Positions 5,395 to 5,599 of a DNA stretch of 5,599 nt are shown here, one piece after another. The DNA comes from Defluviitaleaceae bacterium. GTDB taxonomy: Bacteria > Bacillota_A > Clostridia > Lachnospirales > WQUN01. The stretch lies in the NCBI GenBank assembly GCA_009779525.1, contig WREB01000093.1, positions 1 through 5,599 of the forward strand, read 5' to 3'. The position numbers and the translations under genes were made by a program. Each line of letters begins with the position of its first letter. Within the stretch, counting starts at the first letter, position 1. Under the pieces are notes generated by a model. The model had not been told where the DNA came from and ran no database searches. It saw nothing but the letters and a program-made list of their open reading frames with translations.

Positions 5395-5599
5395 TCACCC
5401 CGCGTCCGGCAGCGAATCGAAGTATCTGGCGTAGTCGAGCAGACCGTTGTTCTCAAGTATTTTTATGTAGGCGTCCCAGGTGGACTCGACGCCAAAGAGC
5501 CTCCTGTGCAGCGAATTGTAGAAGAACTCGTCGGCGATCTTAAGCAGGTTTGCGAAGCCTCCCGCATCCTTCCACGTCTCCTCGGCTTCACGCCACAAG
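5395..5599 (-). CDS. Extracellular solute-binding protein (LplA-type), C-terminal 67 codons, 5'-partial
   Basis: Only the C-terminal end is in the window; the frame is open to the right edge, and the TTG near 5598 is unlikely to be the real start. The sequence LLKIADEFFYNSLHRRLF and VESTWDAYIKILENNGL matches the end of LplA-type SBPs and aligns with the end of the SBP at the left of the window (VESSWDGYVAEL, then a Gly-Leu), so the two are paralogues. They differ at many positions, so this is not a recent duplication. The W-D-x-Y motif near the C-terminus is the clearest marker. The protein would bind an oligosaccharide or similar solute outside the membrane. The GH49-like lipoprotein gene begins 116 bp downstream on the same strand, possibly in one transcription unit. 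The family call rests on a short segment but is supported by the paralogue. Confidence 0.65.
   Translation of the reverse strand, partial: LWREAEETWKDAGGFANLLKIADEFFYNSLHRRLFGVESTWDAYIKILENNGLLDYARYFDSLPDAG

Overview
The window holds four genes in two converging pairs. Each pair is an extracellular solute-binding protein (SBP) gene followed by a gene for a lipid-anchored right-handed beta-helix protein. On the plus strand, the C-terminal part of an LplA-type SBP (1-1232, running in from the left edge and split by a frameshift) is followed by a 718-residue lipoprotein with a pectate-lyase-like beta-helix and a C-terminal fibronectin type III domain (1341-3497). On the minus strand, the last 67 codons of a second, related but clearly diverged SBP (5395-5599, running off the right edge) are followed by a 549-residue lipoprotein resembling glycoside hydrolase family 49 (dextranase/isopullulanase) within the GH28-like beta-helix superfamily (3629-5278). 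The two beta-helix genes converge on a 131-bp gap at 3498-3628.

The likely theme is uptake and breakdown of a polysaccharide at the cell surface. The beta-helix proteins would cleave or bind a glycan outside the membrane, and the SBPs would pass oligosaccharides to an ABC importer. No permease, ATPase, regulator, transposase, RNA gene or CRISPR array is visible. LplA-type SBPs paired with lipid-anchored beta-helix enzymes, together with moderately GC-rich coding DNA, suggest an anaerobic Bacillota (Clostridia or Paenibacillus-like). This is weak taxonomic evidence, and a spirochaete or another lineage with many SBPs is possible.

The most unusual spot is at 154-189. A perfect 14-bp inverted repeat is followed at once by eight T's, which is the form of a strong intrinsic terminator, yet it lies inside the first SBP coding sequence. 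The reading frame breaks exactly in that T run: one extra T, or a -1 slip, rejoins a protein that reads as a normal SBP. It could be a homopolymer sequencing or mutational indel, a decaying gene, or hairpin-assisted slippage that restores the frame in some transcripts or proteins. Lesser points are a three-copy, 20-bp-period repeat with palindromic parts between the convergent genes, a 15-bp perfect palindrome beside a possible -10 element upstream of the GH49-like gene, and the apparent loss of the first catalytic aspartate in the GH49-like protein. I found no evidence of a wholly new system; the slippage candidate is the item most worth testing.
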